The notes under the pieces were generated by a model. That model did not search any database, was not told where the DNA came from, and saw only the letters and a program-made list of their open reading frames with translations. A stretch of DNA of 35,503 bases from Aggregatibacter actinomycetemcomitans DSM 8324 (GTDB lineage: Bacteria; Pseudomonadota; Gammaproteobacteria; Enterobacterales; Pasteurellaceae), in NCBI RefSeq assembly GCF_000372365.1, contig NZ_AQUU01000018.1, forward strand, positions 1 to 35,503. The letters are read 5' to 3'. The translations under genes and the position numbers were made by a program. Below, one piece after another: positions 1 through 7,553 of this stretch. Position 1 is the first letter of the stretch, and every line of letters begins with the position of its first letter.

Positions 1-12
1 CGGAGTAAGCCA

Positions 13-237
13 ATGTGGAACATCGCTAAACGCCCTTTTGAGAAAGAAACCTTAGATGATTGGGCGAAACTTTCGGTAGATGTGGCAAAAGTTGCAATTT
101 TGGCTATTCCTGTTATTCTTTATGGCAAAGATCCAATCCTCATAAAATTGCTAAACAGCATTCTGCTTTGCTTGGGGATTTATGGTGGTCTGTTCGCAGG
201 TCGCAAATTCAGAAAAATGAAAGAGGAGGTGCAATAA
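13..237 (+). CDS. Small membrane protein of prophage type (74 aa)
   Basis: The function is unknown. The N-terminal third is charged and ends in a DDWAKLSVDVAKVA segment. Two hydrophobic stretches follow, at about residues 27-39 and 45-62, and a basic tail RKFRKMKEE closes the protein, so it is probably a two-helix inner-membrane protein. A ggag motif 7 bases before the ATG acts as the ribosome binding site. The stop codon overlaps the ATG of the next small gene (TAATG), which points to translational coupling. Small proteins of this kind are common in Pasteurellaceae prophages, and the nearby AlpA-type gene and antirepressor remnant agree with a phage or satellite origin. The upstream context lies outside the window, so its place in the element cannot be judged. 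Confidence 0.6.
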   Translation: MWNIAKRPFEKETLDDWAKLSVDVAKVAILAIPVILYGKDPILIKLLNSILLCLGIYGGLFAGRKFRKMKEEVQ

Positions 238-320
238 TGGGCTTAACATTCGGGTTAGCAGTATTTGCAGCTGTAATGATAGGTTGGGCATACTTCGCTA
301 ACCAAGCAGCAAAACACTAA
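237..320 (+). CDS. 27-residue single-pass membrane peptide
   Basis: This is a very short reading frame that starts on the A of the preceding gene's TAA stop. A strong ribosome binding site, GAGGAGGTG, lies at 224-232. The peptide is almost entirely one hydrophobic segment (LTFGLAVFAAVMIGWAYF) followed by a short polar and basic end. A rho-independent terminator begins 9 bases after the stop, which supports this being the last gene of a two-gene unit. The size and form would suit a small phage membrane or coat-like peptide, but the function is not known. The strong binding site and the TAATG coupling are the main reasons to treat it as real. Confidence 0.55.
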   Translation: MGLTFGLAVFAAVMIGWAYFANQAAKH

Positions 321-328
321 ATTTTCAA

Positions 329-358
329 AATCCCACTTTACAACGTGGGATTTTTTAT
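329..358 (+). terminator. Rho-independent terminator of the small phage operon
   Basis: An 8-bp perfect stem (AATCCCAC / GTGGGATT) with an 8-base loop is followed by a run of T. It lies directly after the 27-residue gene. Confidence 0.85.
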
Positions 359-390
359 TTGACACCCACCGCTCAATTCAGTAAACTAAC

Positions 391-626
391 CCCACTTTCA
401 ACAGAAAGTCGGGATTGGCGTCCTGAATAACACGGCGGTTAGAAATTATAGTCGCCTAAATGGCGATTTTTTTATAGCCGAAAATCAGCAAATCAAACCC
501 TTTAAAGGGGTACATCAATTTGATACCCCCCTTTCAAAAGTAGTCAATGATGAACTGGTTGAGGGATCGAAAGATCGCCGTTTACACCGTGTTACGGTAC
601 GCCAACCTTGATCAGTTCATCACCAG
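391..626. repeat. Cluster of inverted repeats in a gene-free 360-bp stretch
   Basis: The interval 321-680 has no convincing gene but several hairpins. They are ACTTTC/GAAAGT near 394-409; TCGCC/GGCGA at 452-466 followed by eight T, a terminator-like element; CCCTTTAAAGGG at 498-509; GGGGTA/TACCCC enclosing ATCA/TGAT at 507-529; and TGATGAACTG paired with CAGTTCATCA across about 548-621. Such density suggests a structured non-coding or regulatory phage region, possibly an origin or an RNA element. Its identity is not known. Confidence 0.5.
452..473 (+). terminator. Short hairpin with T-run
   Basis: The stem TCGCC/GGCGA with a 5-base loop is followed directly by a run of T. It is a plausible intrinsic terminator for a short transcript of the region upstream. 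No gene ends immediately before it. Confidence 0.55.
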
Positions 627-680
627 TAATTGGCGTTACTCGTGATGAAGTTTTAAAACTTAAACACGGAGACAGTCAGA

Positions 681-847
681 ATGACTACATTAACTTTTCA
701 AAGCACAACTCTTTCGGCTATTCATCAAAACAATCAAATTTGGCTAACGGTTAAGCGTTAGAAATAGTTCAGTATTGGATCAAATATAAAGATGTAAAAC
801 CGGAACAGTTAAAAATCGTTGAAGTGCCGGATATTTTAAAAAAATAA
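681..847 (+). pseudogene. Remnant of a phage antirepressor-like gene
   Basis: The ATG at 681 is preceded by a purine-rich stretch (ACGGAGACAG) and opens 26 codons beginning MTTLTFQSTTLSAIHQNNQ, then stops at 759-761. This start resembles the N-terminus of BRO-type phage antirepressors from Haemophilus prophages (recalled, not searched). Right at the break a second frame is open and reads ALEIVQYWIKYKDVKPEQL through to a stop at 845-847. The two parts are most simply the N-terminal start and C-terminal end of one gene joined by an internal deletion with a frame change. An intact antirepressor would be several times longer. The assignment is tentative because only a few dozen residues survive. 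Confidence 0.45.
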
Positions 848-865
848 AGATGGAGAAGAAGCATA

Positions 866-1042
866 ATGGAACAACCAAAACTATTAAGTAAAGCTAAGGT
901 GATTGAAGTCACCAGCTTGAGCGACACAACAATTTGGCGTATGATGAGACAAGGTAAATTCCCCAAAAGTGTTAAAGCGTCCATGGGGCGTGTAGCGTGG
1001 AGAAAATCTGATATTGATACTTGGCTTGCTGAACGTTCTTGA
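866..1042 (+). CDS. AlpA-family prophage transcriptional regulator (58 aa)
   Basis: The 58-residue protein begins MEQPKLLSKAKVIEVTSLS, continues with the DNA-binding pattern SDTTIWRMMRQGKFPKSVKA and ends with WRKSDIDTWLAERS. This is the typical shape of the AlpA family: a MerR-like winged helix with the 'xxTIYRxxxxGxFPxPV' type helix and a terminal WxxSDIxxWL element. AlpA proteins activate excision genes of P4-type satellites and cryptic prophages. A GGAGAAGAAG binding site precedes the ATG. The stop overlaps the ATG of a following frame of only 14 codons, so downstream phage genes seem to have been lost. It is the only complete regulator in the left-hand remnant. Confidence 0.85.
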   Translation: MEQPKLLSKAKVIEVTSLSDTTIWRMMRQGKFPKSVKASMGRVAWRKSDIDTWLAERS

Positions 1043-1086
1043 TGGCATTTTCTTCCAAAGACGGTAAAAATGACGGTATAGAATAA
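1042..1086 (+). pseudogene. 14-codon stub coupled to the AlpA-type gene
   Basis: An ATG overlaps the TGA of the AlpA-type gene (ATGA-type overlap) and opens a frame of 14 codons (MAFSSKDGKNDGIE) before a stop. Coupled starts like this normally lead into a longer gene, so this is probably the surviving 5' end of a deleted phage gene. The evidence is only positional. Confidence 0.3.
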
Positions 1087-1542
1087 ACAATATCAATTTT
1101 ATTCATTGATAAATCATTGCATTATGTCGCCGATAAATAATCGAGTGGAATACTTCCCCATTTCATATAATTTTCTGTTTATTTAAATTCGTTTTATATA
1201 ATTACCGCTCTTACGTAATTAGCATACCCAAGTAGGGCACTTTAGCATCAAATGTACAACATCGTTCAACACACGATCTATATCAGGTTTTTACTCCAGT
1301 GCCATCAGATATCTAAGGTTCTAACACCTAAAAATTTTTTATAAGCGAACAATCTTATATATCAAATTAAGCTTCTATCGTTAGCAGGGTACCACTTCAT
1401 TCTGAATTGATGCATTTTTTCACTTATATTTACAACTACCTTCCTAGTGAAGCAAGCTAATTCACGTAGCTACTAGGACTAATTTAAGCAGCCTTTTCCC
1501 TTAAAATAAAAACTGACTAACTCTGGCTAATTAAAAATAAAA
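1087..1542. other. Gene-free AT-rich stretch
   Basis: No reading frame with recognisable content is seen on either strand. One imperfect hairpin is visible, with arms TCCTAGT (1442-1448) and ACTAGGA (1472-1478). It lies between the prophage remnant and the 3' end of the DUF7689-like gene and may hold the right end of the remnant. No attachment-site repeat was recognised. Confidence 0.4.
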
Positions 1543-2493
1543 CTAAAGCGAAGAGATATATTTTTTAACTGTCAAGTGAGCTCGCCCTTTTTCCCCTTCT
1601 AACAGGTGAAAATTATCATCATATTCAACAACCAAACTTTTATTTGCTTGTAATTCATCATAAAGCTGTAACGCAAAGAAATCATTTTTAAAAAACAGAA
1701 GCCTCAAAACAATGAGTGGTAAGATATCACTGTTTTTACCCAGTTTAACTAATTCTTGATATTCGTTAGATAATTTAAAAGTTGTAGGATTTGAACTGAA
1801 CGTAGCCAATACATCAGACGAATCATCCCAAGTTTCTTTCCAAAACTCATACTTATTATCAAAGCTATCAATAAGCGCCTTAGGTAACATTACTAACTTT
1901 CTATTAAGCTTTATAGCCTCGTCATAGGTAACAGGACGTCTTTCTTTTATTAAGCGTAGCCTTGTTTGTAATAAATCTTGAGTAGTGCTTTTCTTATAAT
2001 AAGCAACGCGCCTACCGTAACTATTACCTTGTAAATCATTTGGATCATGCTTCATTCTAATAAACTTACCCAATTTTGATTCCCATTGTCCTTGATAATC
2101 TGGATAAGTTACAGAAGCATGTGTCATATATAATTTACCTTCAGGTGTAGTATTTCCCCAGGCGGTAATATGCGCTTCTTTGTCGCTAGCTGCCCGAACA
2201 AATCCCATTTTTTCGTAAAACTTATCAAAATCTTCAAGCGTTGTATCTTTATCCGTCGTATATGCGTGAAATTCAGGCCACAACCAGTCATCAGTTATAC
2301 CCAGAGTCCAAGCAACACAATTATAACATTCAGTACTAATGCTAGTAGCTTTAGCCGTGGATAAGTTAAGGTTTGGAAAGAAACCTTTATAGATAATACG
2401 CTCACTTTCATCTAGAGGTCTAGAAAATGTCGGAATATTCTTACAATCATTTTCTAAAAGCCCTGACAAATACATAATGTCACGTGATTTCAT
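1543..2493 (-). CDS. DUF7689-like protein of unknown function (316 aa)
   Basis: No function is established. The N-terminal half has a recognisable pattern: ECYNCVAWTLGITDDWLWP at residues 55-73, a conserved-looking MTHASVTYP at 123-131, and GQWESKLGKFIRMKH at 135-149 followed by YGRRVAYYKKS. This 'YNCxAW...H A...W.SKLG...YGxxxxYY' layout matches, from memory, the DUF7689 family. Cys59 and His125 would be a natural cysteine/histidine pair for a papain- or NlpC-like fold, but that is inference. The C-terminal half (about 170-316) is helical-looking, has no known motif and may be a separate domain. No signal peptide is seen. The gene stands alone, is much more AT-rich than the core genes and carries no uptake signal, so it is probably acquired. 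Confidence 0.65.
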   Translation of the reverse strand: MKSRDIMYLSGLLENDCKNIPTFSRPLDESERIIYKGFFPNLNLSTAKATSISTECYNCVAWTLGITDDWLWPEFHAYTTDKDTTLEDFDKFYEKMGFVRAASDKEAHITAWGNTTPEGKLYMTHASVTYPDYQGQWESKLGKFIRMKHDPNDLQGNSYGRRVAYYKKSTTQDLLQTRLRLIKERRPVTYDEAIKLNRKLVMLPKALIDSFDNKYEFWKETWDDSSDVLATFSSNPTTFKLSNEYQELVKLGKNSDILPLIVLRLLFFKNDFFALQLYDELQANKSLVVEYDDNFHLLEGEKGRAHLTVKKYISSL

Positions 2494-2642
2494 ACAATCT
2501 CCTTTAATTGTAAAAATTACTTTATCTACCTAAATCTTTCTTTCGCTAGTACTATTCATAAGTCATAACATAATACTACATACCTAAATATTAGCTCGAC
2601 ACCAGCCAGCCAGTCTAGCAATGACACTGTGAAGGAAAATCT

Positions 2643-2668
2643 AAAAAACGCCTAATTAGGCGTTTTTT
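2643..2668. terminator. Bidirectional terminator after the HIU hydrolase gene
   Basis: The perfect 14-base palindrome CGCCTAATTAGGCG is flanked by A-runs on the left and T-runs on the right, so it can end transcripts on both strands. It sits 19 bases beyond the stop of the minus-strand hydrolase gene. Confidence 0.85.
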
Positions 2669-2686
2669 CTTTACCTAAGAACAAGC

Positions 2687-3100
2687 TCAGCTACCTCTAT
2701 ATGTAGAGTAACCATAAGGAGACAGTGTAATCGGCACATGATAATGCGCATTATCCTTTAATTCGAAAGGTACTTCAATAAATGGGTAAAAACTCTTCGT
2801 ATATAATTGTTCGAGATATTGCTTTACCTGAAACTTTAGTTTATAGATACCTTTATTATCTTTTCCGTCCTGAAGCGGCAATAATCCTTTAACTCTACCA
2901 TTTCCATCTGTGACAGTTTTTGCCACCTGCACCCAATCCTCAGTTTTTTCATTGAATTTATACAACTCAATTCCAACATTCGGTGCAGGCACTCCTTTAT
3001 TAATGTCTAAAATATGCGTACTCAACTGGTATGTTGTAGCAAAACTACTTGATACAACAAACATCATTGCTAGCCCAGCTACTTTACTCTTTAAATTCAT
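2687..3100 (-). CDS. hiuH: Periplasmic 5-hydroxyisourate hydrolase (transthyretin-like)
   Basis: The protein matches the transthyretin-like HIU hydrolase family, which converts 5-hydroxyisourate (the product of urate oxidation) to OHCU. Family marks are LSTHILDINKGVPAPNVGIEL near the start of the mature protein, the central TDGNGRVKGLLP region, HYHVPITLSPYGYSTYRGS at the end, and the diagnostic C-terminal YRGS. The first 21 residues form a clear signal peptide (NLKSKVAGLAMMFVVSSSFA), so the enzyme is exported, as in several enteric relatives. The length of 137 residues equals the usual ~114 plus the leader. No other urate-pathway gene is seen nearby, so the physiological substrate is uncertain. 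A strong CRP-like site about 75 bases upstream suggests control by carbon status. Confidence 0.9.
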   Translation of the reverse strand: MNLKSKVAGLAMMFVVSSSFATTYQLSTHILDINKGVPAPNVGIELYKFNEKTEDWVQVAKTVTDGNGRVKGLLPLQDGKDNKGIYKLKFQVKQYLEQLYTKSFYPFIEVPFELKDNAHYHVPITLSPYGYSTYRGS

Positions 3101-3137
3101 TCAATCCTCCGTGTATAATTTTAAAACAAGGTTTTAG

Positions 3138-4274
3138 GTTAGACTTTTATTTCACATTTTAATTCCCATTATAAATGTGATCTAGTTCACAAATCTAACA
3201 AATAATTAAAATTTATTTTAAAATTGACTTAGTCTACTCACTGAATAAAATACACAATACAGAATTTATTCAGATAAAACAGCGCTATAGAAAAAAGAAA
3301 TTTATAAAAAAATACGATTTCCCTGTTCATTTCAAAATCAAAGATGGACTTTATTAGACATAGGATTAGTGTAAAGTATAAATCTTTCTTAGCTAAAATT
3401 GTATATTATCATACTAATTCTGCTATTACTTACCGTAACCAAATTGGTTATTTAAGTCGCTCATACAATAATGACGTACTGCGCCTATCCATTGGCTTTA
3501 AATAATCTTCGCCAAAATTCATCAACGGCTTTACTACCTGAAATCCTACAGGGATAGGAATAAGATAAAAATGACCTTTCGAAAACGTAAAGAGTCAGTT
3601 GACTTGAAAGAAGTAAGCAATGCGTTACCCTCTTACTGCCAGCCCTAATTTTTCAGAATTAAAATAAATGGATCTTTTTTAGAAAATTTTCCTAGAATGC
3701 TTTGAAAATCATAAGGCATAGCCCACCTAGCATTTCTAGCTAAAAACCGTTCGCTAGTAAAAACCTAAATTTACTAGCCTAAGATATTGAAAACCTATTA
3801 ACAAGGAAGAAGTATAATTAAAAGAAAGGTGGTGAACTAAGCAGAATTGGTCTTAACAGTAAGCGGTTTACTGCGTCGCATCCCTGCGGACTTCTACCTA
3901 GTCCACCATTGACAGATGATGCCTTGTAGTGTGCGACATAAAACTCATACTAAAAGCGTTTTATATCTTCAGCCGCTTATTTCAGGAGAACAATCCTGAC
4001 TTTCAAATATCTTACTTAGAAAGTAACTGCATAATAAAATCGTTTTAGCAGACTGTCAATCAATACTGCAAGATATGTTGACTAATTTCTTCATCGAAAA
4101 TTTATTCAGTGATAACAACAAATTACTGTAATTACAGAGTGTTAGCCGGTGTAATCGGATTAATTTTTTATGGTATTTGTGAAAAAAATACATAAAATAA
4201 CCCGTCAGATTGCGCCCACACTAAAATCTTGTTAAAGTGCGGTGCAAGTTTTTCACAAAACCAGGAACAACCAA
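3138..4274. other. 1.1-kb AT-rich intergenic region with hairpins
   Basis: No protein gene is convincing here. Structure is present: a promoter-like pair TTGACT (3224-3229) and TAAAAT (3246-3251) with 16-base spacing on the plus strand; a perfect 9-bp hairpin GCTAGTAAA/TTTACTAGC (3753-3761, 3770-3778); CAGTAA/TTACTG around 3857-3873; and TCAGGA/TCCTGA around 3982-3999. GGTGGTGAACT near 3828 and TAGTCCACC near 3899 could form an outer pair around a GC-richer core. The only uptake signal is at its far right end (4235-4243), near accA. The region may encode one or more small RNAs or be decayed accessory DNA. Confidence 0.4.
3173..3194. promoter_or_regulatory. CRP-type operator upstream of hiuH
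   Basis: The core TGTGA-TCTAGT-TCACA lies at 3176-3191 with A/T flanks, nearly identical to the ideal CRP site. It is about 75 bases upstream of the hiuH ATG, where an activator would bind for the minus strand. It is also about 30 bases left of a possible plus-strand promoter. Confidence 0.75.
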
Positions 4275-5228
4275 ATGAGTCAAGAATACTTAGATTTTGA
4301 ATTACCTATTGCCGAACTTGAAGCGAAAATCGAATCATTACGCTCCGTCTTGGATCAGGATAACGACATTAATCTTGATGATGAAATTGCCCGTTTACAG
4401 AAAAAAAGCATGGAACTCACCGAAAAAACCTTTGCAAATTTAGATGCGTGGCAAGTGTCCAAAATGTCCCGTCACCCGAATCGTCCTTACACTCTTGACT
4501 ATATCGAACATATTTTCACCGATTTTGACGAACTTGCCGGCGATCGTGCTTTTGCCGATGATAAAGCCATTATCGGTGGTTTAGCCCGTTTAGACGGCAG
4601 ACCGGTGATGGTTATCGGTCACCAAAAAGGTCGCACGGTAAAAGAAAAAGTAAAACGCAACTTCGGTATGCCGGCACCGGAAGGCTATCGCAAAGCATTA
4701 CGCCTCATGCAAATGGCGGAACGTTTCAAACTTCCAATCATTACTTTCATCGACACCCCAGGGGCTTATCCTGGCGTAGGTGCGGAAGAACGCGGACAAT
4801 CGGAAGCTATCGCCCGCAACTTACGTGAAATGTCCACCTTAAAAGTACCTGTCATTTGTACCGTTATCGGTGAAGGCGGTTCTGGCGGCGCGTTGGCCAT
4901 CGGTGTCGGTGATAAAGTGAATATGCTGCAATATTCCACCTATTCCGTTATTTCGCCGGAAGGTTGCGCTTCTATCTTATGGAAAAGCGCCGACAAAGCC
5001 TCTACCGCATCGGAAGTCATGGGCTTAACCGCAAAGCGTTTAAAAGAACTCGGTTTGATTGACAACATCGTATCTGAGCCGCTTGGTGGCGCCCATCGTA
5101 ATTATGAAAAAATAGCGCAAAACCTGAAAAAACGGCTCTTGTCCGACTTAGCGGATTTAGACGTATTAGATGCAGAACAGTTATTGGAGCGTCGTTATCA
5201 GCGCTTAATGAGTTACGGCTATGTTTAA
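4275..5228 (+). CDS. accA: Acetyl-CoA carboxylase carboxyltransferase subunit alpha
   Basis: AccA pairs with AccD to move the carboxyl group from carboxybiotin to acetyl-CoA, the first committed step of fatty acid synthesis in the cytoplasm. The 317-residue protein has the usual family length. It starts with the coiled N-terminal [20 protein letters not shown] and includes the crotonase-fold core with [40 protein letters not shown] and [15 protein letters not shown]. The start at 4275 is chosen over an upstream GTG at 4242 because AGGAA lies 7 bases before it and MSQEYLDFE is the standard AccA start. An uptake signal (4235-4243) lies just upstream. pdxY and tilS follow on the same strand, as in Haemophilus (recalled order). 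Confidence 0.97.
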   Translation: MSQEYLDFELPIAELEAKIESLRSVLDQDNDINLDDEIARLQKKSMELTEKTFANLDAWQVSKMSRHPNRPYTLDYIEHIFTDFDELAGDRAFADDKAIIGGLARLDGRPVMVIGHQKGRTVKEKVKRNFGMPAPEGYRKALRLMQMAERFKLPIITFIDTPGAYPGVGAEERGQSEAIARNLREMSTLKVPVICTVIGEGGSGGALAIGVGDKVNMLQYSTYSVISPEGCASILWKSADKASTASEVMGLTAKRLKELGLIDNIVSEPLGGAHRNYEKIAQNLKKRLLSDLADLDVLDAEQLLERRYQRLMSYGYV

Positions 5229-5290
5229 AATATCATTATAAAAACCGTATTTGCTGTATTTAAAAAGGATTTTAAAAGGAGAAAATAAAA

Positions 5291-6148
5291 ATGAAAAATG
5301 TACTTTCAATTCAGTCTCATGTGGTTTATGGCTACGCCGGCAACAAGTCGGCAACCTTCCCGATGCAATTGCTCGGTATTGATGTTTGGGCATTAAATAC
5401 CGTGCAATTTTCCAATCACACCCAATATGGCAAATGGACGGGCATTATCATTCCCAAAGAACAAATCGGCGAAATCGTGCGTGGCATTGAACAAATTCAA
5501 GCGTTGCACAAATGTGATGCCGTGGTCTCCGGCTATTTAGGTTCTTCCGAGCAAATCGATGAAATCGTCAACGCCGTTCATAAAATCAAAGCCATCAATC
5601 CAAACGCCTTATATTTATGCGATCCTGTGATGGGCCATCCTGACAAAGGCTGTATCGTCGCCGATGGTGTGCGTGAAGGGTTGATTAATATTGTATCGGA
5701 AGCAGATATTATTACACCGAATCTGGTGGAACTGCGTGAATTAAGCGGTTTACCGGTAGAAAATTTTGAACAGGCATTGACTGCCGTGAAAGCCATTTTG
5801 GCAAAAGGGCCGAAAAAAGTATTGGTGAAACATTTAAGCAAAGTGGGCAAAAACGCCGGTCAATTTGAAATGTTACTTGCCACCGAACAAGGCATTTGGC
5901 ATTTATCCCGTCCATTACATCCGTTCGACCGCGAACCCGTTGGCGTGGGTGATTTAACCGCCGGCTTATTCTTAGCCAATTTACTCAACGGCAAATCCGA
6001 TGTGGAGGCTTTTGAACACATGGCAAACGCAGTCAACGATGTGATGCAAACCACCCTGGAACGTGGCGAATACGAATTACAAATCATCTCCGCCCGCGAT
6101 CTTATCATCAACCCGCGCAGCCAATATAAAGCACAAAAAATCGCTTAA
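5291..6148 (+). CDS. pdxY: Pyridoxal kinase PdxY
   Basis: This enzyme phosphorylates pyridoxal to pyridoxal 5'-phosphate in vitamin B6 salvage and belongs to the ribokinase-like PfkB fold. The 285-residue protein has the PdxY start [20 protein letters not shown], the substrate-side [12 protein letters not shown] motif, the [10 protein letters not shown] segment, [10 protein letters not shown], and the anion-hole/catalytic [10 protein letters not shown] near residues 218-227. An AAAAGGAGAA binding site precedes the ATG. It follows accA by 62 bases and precedes tilS by about 40 on the same strand. A single transcript is possible, although a strong hairpin lies between pdxY and tilS. Confidence 0.95.
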   Translation: MKNVLSIQSHVVYGYAGNKSATFPMQLLGIDVWALNTVQFSNHTQYGKWTGIIIPKEQIGEIVRGIEQIQALHKCDAVVSGYLGSSEQIDEIVNAVHKIKAINPNALYLCDPVMGHPDKGCIVADGVREGLINIVSEADIITPNLVELRELSGLPVENFEQALTAVKAILAKGPKKVLVKHLSKVGKNAGQFEMLLATEQGIWHLSRPLHPFDREPVGVGDLTAGLFLANLLNGKSDVEAFEHMANAVNDVMQTTLERGEYELQIISARDLIINPRSQYKAQKIA

Positions 6149-6158
6149 TCTGCCACTT

Positions 6159-6177
6159 CCTCCCGCTTAGCGGGAGG
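6159..6177. repeat. 8-bp hairpin covering a Shine-Dalgarno-like sequence before tilS
   Basis: CCTCCCGC (6159-6166) and GCGGGAGG (6170-6177) form a perfect stem with a 3-base loop. No T-run follows, so it is not a good terminator. The right arm contains GGGAGG, the only strong ribosome-binding-like motif near tilS, so the hairpin may limit tilS translation. Confidence 0.7.
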
Positions 6178-6191
6178 CTATGTTATCCGCT

Positions 6192-7526
6192 ATGCTTCTC
6201 GAACAATTCTCACAGCAGTTACAACGGCACGCACCAAATCAAAAGCAATTTCTCATTGGATTTAGCGGTGGCTTGGACTCTACCGCCCTCCTCGCCTTAT
6301 TTGCCAAACACCGGGAAAATCGACCGCGCTTTCAGTTGCGCGCTATTCACATTCACCATGGCTTAAGCCCTAATGCCGATGCCTGGGCGGCACATTGCCA
6401 AAAAATTTGCCGACATTTGAATATTCCGTTGCTGATTCAGCCGGTTAAAGTGCGTTTGCAAAACGGCATTGAAGCGGGTGCCCGTGAGACGCGTTATGAA
6501 GCCATCGCACAACATATTTTGCCCGAAGAATGGCTAGCCACGGCGCACCATCAGCAAGATCAAACGGAAACTTTTTTTCTTGCGCTCAAACGCGGTAGCG
6601 GTTTGCAGGGGTTAGGTGCAATGCAAGCTAACAGCATCGTTTACGGCGTACCGATTTTTCGCCCGCTATTGAATTTTAGCCGTCAGCAACTGATGGCATT
6701 CGTGCAACAGCAACAGCTGACTTGGGTTGAAGACGAAAGTAACGAAGACAATCAATACGACCGCAATTTTCTGCGCAATGTGGTGTTGCCTGAATTTCGC
6801 CAACGCTGGGCGCATTTTGATTCCGCGGTGCAACGTTCGGCACAACATTGTTATGAGCAACAACAACTGCTCAATGAACTGCTGGCGGAGGAATACCAAA
6901 AAAACGTCGTGGAAAATGACCGCACTTTCAAGGTGCACGACTTCGCCACCTATTCTCCGGCGAAACAACGGGCGTTGCTGCGTTTATGGTTGCAGGAACA
7001 GGGTGTGATGATGCCCTCATTGGCACAACTGGAGCAGCTCATTTCCGATGTCATTTTCGCCAAAAGCGATGCGCAGCCGCAGTTTCGTTTGGAGGATAAG
7101 ATCCTTCGCCGTCATCAAAACCGATTGTTTCTCACGCCGGTATTTACGGATATTTCACCAGTCTGTTTGGAAGCCAAATTTGACGACCCCATGAATTTGC
7201 CGGACAACTTGGGCACGTTAAGCCTGCAAAAAACGTCGGAAAAAATGACCGCACTTTGGCGCGATGAAAACGGGCGGGAATATAAAGAAACCCTCGGTTT
7301 ACCGTTAACGGGAACGAAAGTTTGGATCCGTTTCGGTTATTCGGGCAAGGTGAAATTAACACAACAAGGCGCGAATCAGGACATAAAAAAAATATGGCAA
7401 GGTTTAAACGTGCCACCTTGGCAGCGGCAACGGATTCCGCTGATTTTCTACGGCGATGCGCTACAAAGTGCGGTGGGTTTTTTCCGCGTTTTTCAACATG
7501 AATCCAAACAAAAAAGCGCATATTGA
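6192..7526 (+). CDS. tilS: tRNA(Ile)-lysidine synthetase
   Basis: TilS uses ATP and lysine to convert C34 of the CAU-anticodon tRNA-Ile to lysidine, so that it reads AUA and is charged with isoleucine. It is essential and cytoplasmic. The PP-loop ATP-binding motif [11 protein letters not shown] lies at residues 24-34. [34 protein letters not shown] and the [16 protein letters not shown] segment are all typical, and the C-terminal tRNA-binding domain is present. Two starts are possible, ATG 6180 (448 aa) and ATG 6192 (444 aa). 6192 is preferred because 6180 lies only two bases after the GGGAGG motif. The gene carries uptake signals on both strands (near 6921, 7249 and 7467). Confidence 0.93.
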   Translation: MLLEQFSQQLQRHAPNQKQFLIGFSGGLDSTALLALFAKHRENRPRFQLRAIHIHHGLSPNADAWAAHCQKICRHLNIPLLIQPVKVRLQNGIEAGARETRYEAIAQHILPEEWLATAHHQQDQTETFFLALKRGSGLQGLGAMQANSIVYGVPIFRPLLNFSRQQLMAFVQQQQLTWVEDESNEDNQYDRNFLRNVVLPEFRQRWAHFDSAVQRSAQHCYEQQQLLNELLAEEYQKNVVENDRTFKVHDFATYSPAKQRALLRLWLQEQGVMMPSLAQLEQLISDVIFAKSDAQPQFRLEDKILRRHQNRLFLTPVFTDISPVCLEAKFDDPMNLPDNLGTLSLQKTSEKMTALWRDENGREYKETLGLPLTGTKVWIRFGYSGKVKLTQQGANQDIKKIWQGLNVPPWQRQRIPLIFYGDALQSAVGFFRVFQHESKQKSAY

Positions 7527-7545
7527 TGCGCCTTTGCTATTTTAG
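7511..7545 (+). terminator. Weak intrinsic terminator overlapping the tilS stop
   Basis: GCGCAT (7516-7521) and ATGCGC (7526-7531) form a 6-bp stem with a 4-base loop around the TGA stop. A T-rich tail with interruptions follows. It separates tilS from the convergent permease pseudogene. Confidence 0.5.
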
Positions 7546-7553
7546 CCGTCGGA

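Noticed and set aside
1442-1478. TCCTAGT/ACTAGGA inverted repeat as an insertion-sequence end
   Set aside because: No transposase, target duplication or matching second copy is present.
3176-3191. Possible FNR site instead of CRP
   Set aside because: FNR needs TTGAT-N4-ATCAA. The sequence has TGTGA-N6-TCACA, which is the CRP pattern.
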